Assembly: GCA_932521035.1 (NCBI GenBank)
Contig: OW051493.1
Span: 1,178,001-1,242,000 of the forward strand
Direction: 5' to 3'
DNA length: 64,000 nt
From: Oscheius dolichura
Taxonomy: Eukaryota > Nematoda > Chromadorea > Rhabditida > Rhabditidae
Part shown: in pieces, positions 63,911 to 64,000 of the stretch
Position numbering within the stretch: position 1 is the stretch's first letter
Layout: each line of letters starts with the position of its first letter
Made by a program: the position numbers and the translations under genes
The notes under the pieces: generated by a model
The model's input: the letters and a program-made list of their open reading frames with translations, nothing else
What the model was told of the DNA's origin: nothing
The model's database searches: none

Positions 63911-64000
63911 CTGAAAATTTGAATCATGGGCTTTTTTTCATCCCTCGAGCTTCGGGTCTTCTATAATATCGTACTTTCAAACGGCTTTTTGGTGTCCCCT

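Noticed and set aside
1-64000. Virus-like or LTR elements
   Set aside because: I looked for polymerase, capsid or long direct terminal repeats and saw none; all mobile DNA recognised is short and non-coding.

Overview
The window looks like nuclear DNA of a rhabditid (clade V) nematode, though not obviously Caenorhabditis elegans. The reasons are the gene families (a tandem-repeat galectin of the LEC-1 type, a nematode sigma GST, a divergent GSK3-like kinase, a MADF protein, an Str-like chemoreceptor, an astacin and an L-domain protein), many small introns with TTTTCAG acceptors, and several start codons lying 0-30 bases after a TTTCAG acceptor, as expected for spliced-leader trans-splicing. 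The organism is inferred from gene content only. All exon models were assembled by hand from frame, splice sites and phase. Except where stated, each chain closes in phase from start to stop.

Layout: 1-5.6 kb is repeat-bearing intergenic DNA. 5.6-9.4 kb holds a galectin (+). 10.6-12.9 kb holds a glycine-N-acyltransferase-like GNAT enzyme (-), with a duplicated exon downstream and a decayed relative upstream. 16.3-18.6 kb holds a sigma GST (+), tail to tail with a GSK3-like kinase (-, 18.9-21.2 kb); a GST exon relic lies just beyond. 22.2-24.0 kb is a MADF/coiled-coil protein (+). 25.2-28.2 kb is a 782-residue cysteine-rich type I membrane protein (-) with a minisatellite directly in front of it. 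29.4-30.7 kb is the N-lobe of a TSSK-like kinase (+). 31.8-34.4 kb is an astacin whose zinc ligands and catalytic Glu are all replaced (+). 37.0-39.2 kb is a 7TM chemoreceptor (-). 40.1-42.4 kb holds small, weakly supported secreted-protein genes. 42.8-57.1 kb is one 14-exon gene (-) for a 483-residue secreted protein, its introns filled with small transposons. 58.7-60.2 kb is a receptor-L-domain protein running into half a phosphatase domain with a dead P-loop (-). 60.8-63.9 kb is a class A GPCR (-) cut by the window end.

Non-coding DNA is dominated by short non-autonomous inverted-repeat elements. At least four dispersed families (called A-D here) recur many times, together with several foldback and MITE-like elements. 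I saw no virus-like element, CRISPR array, rRNA or convincing intact tRNA.

The genes do not form one obvious pathway. The shared theme of the right half is secreted or cell-surface proteins, two of which keep an enzyme fold while losing the catalytic residues.
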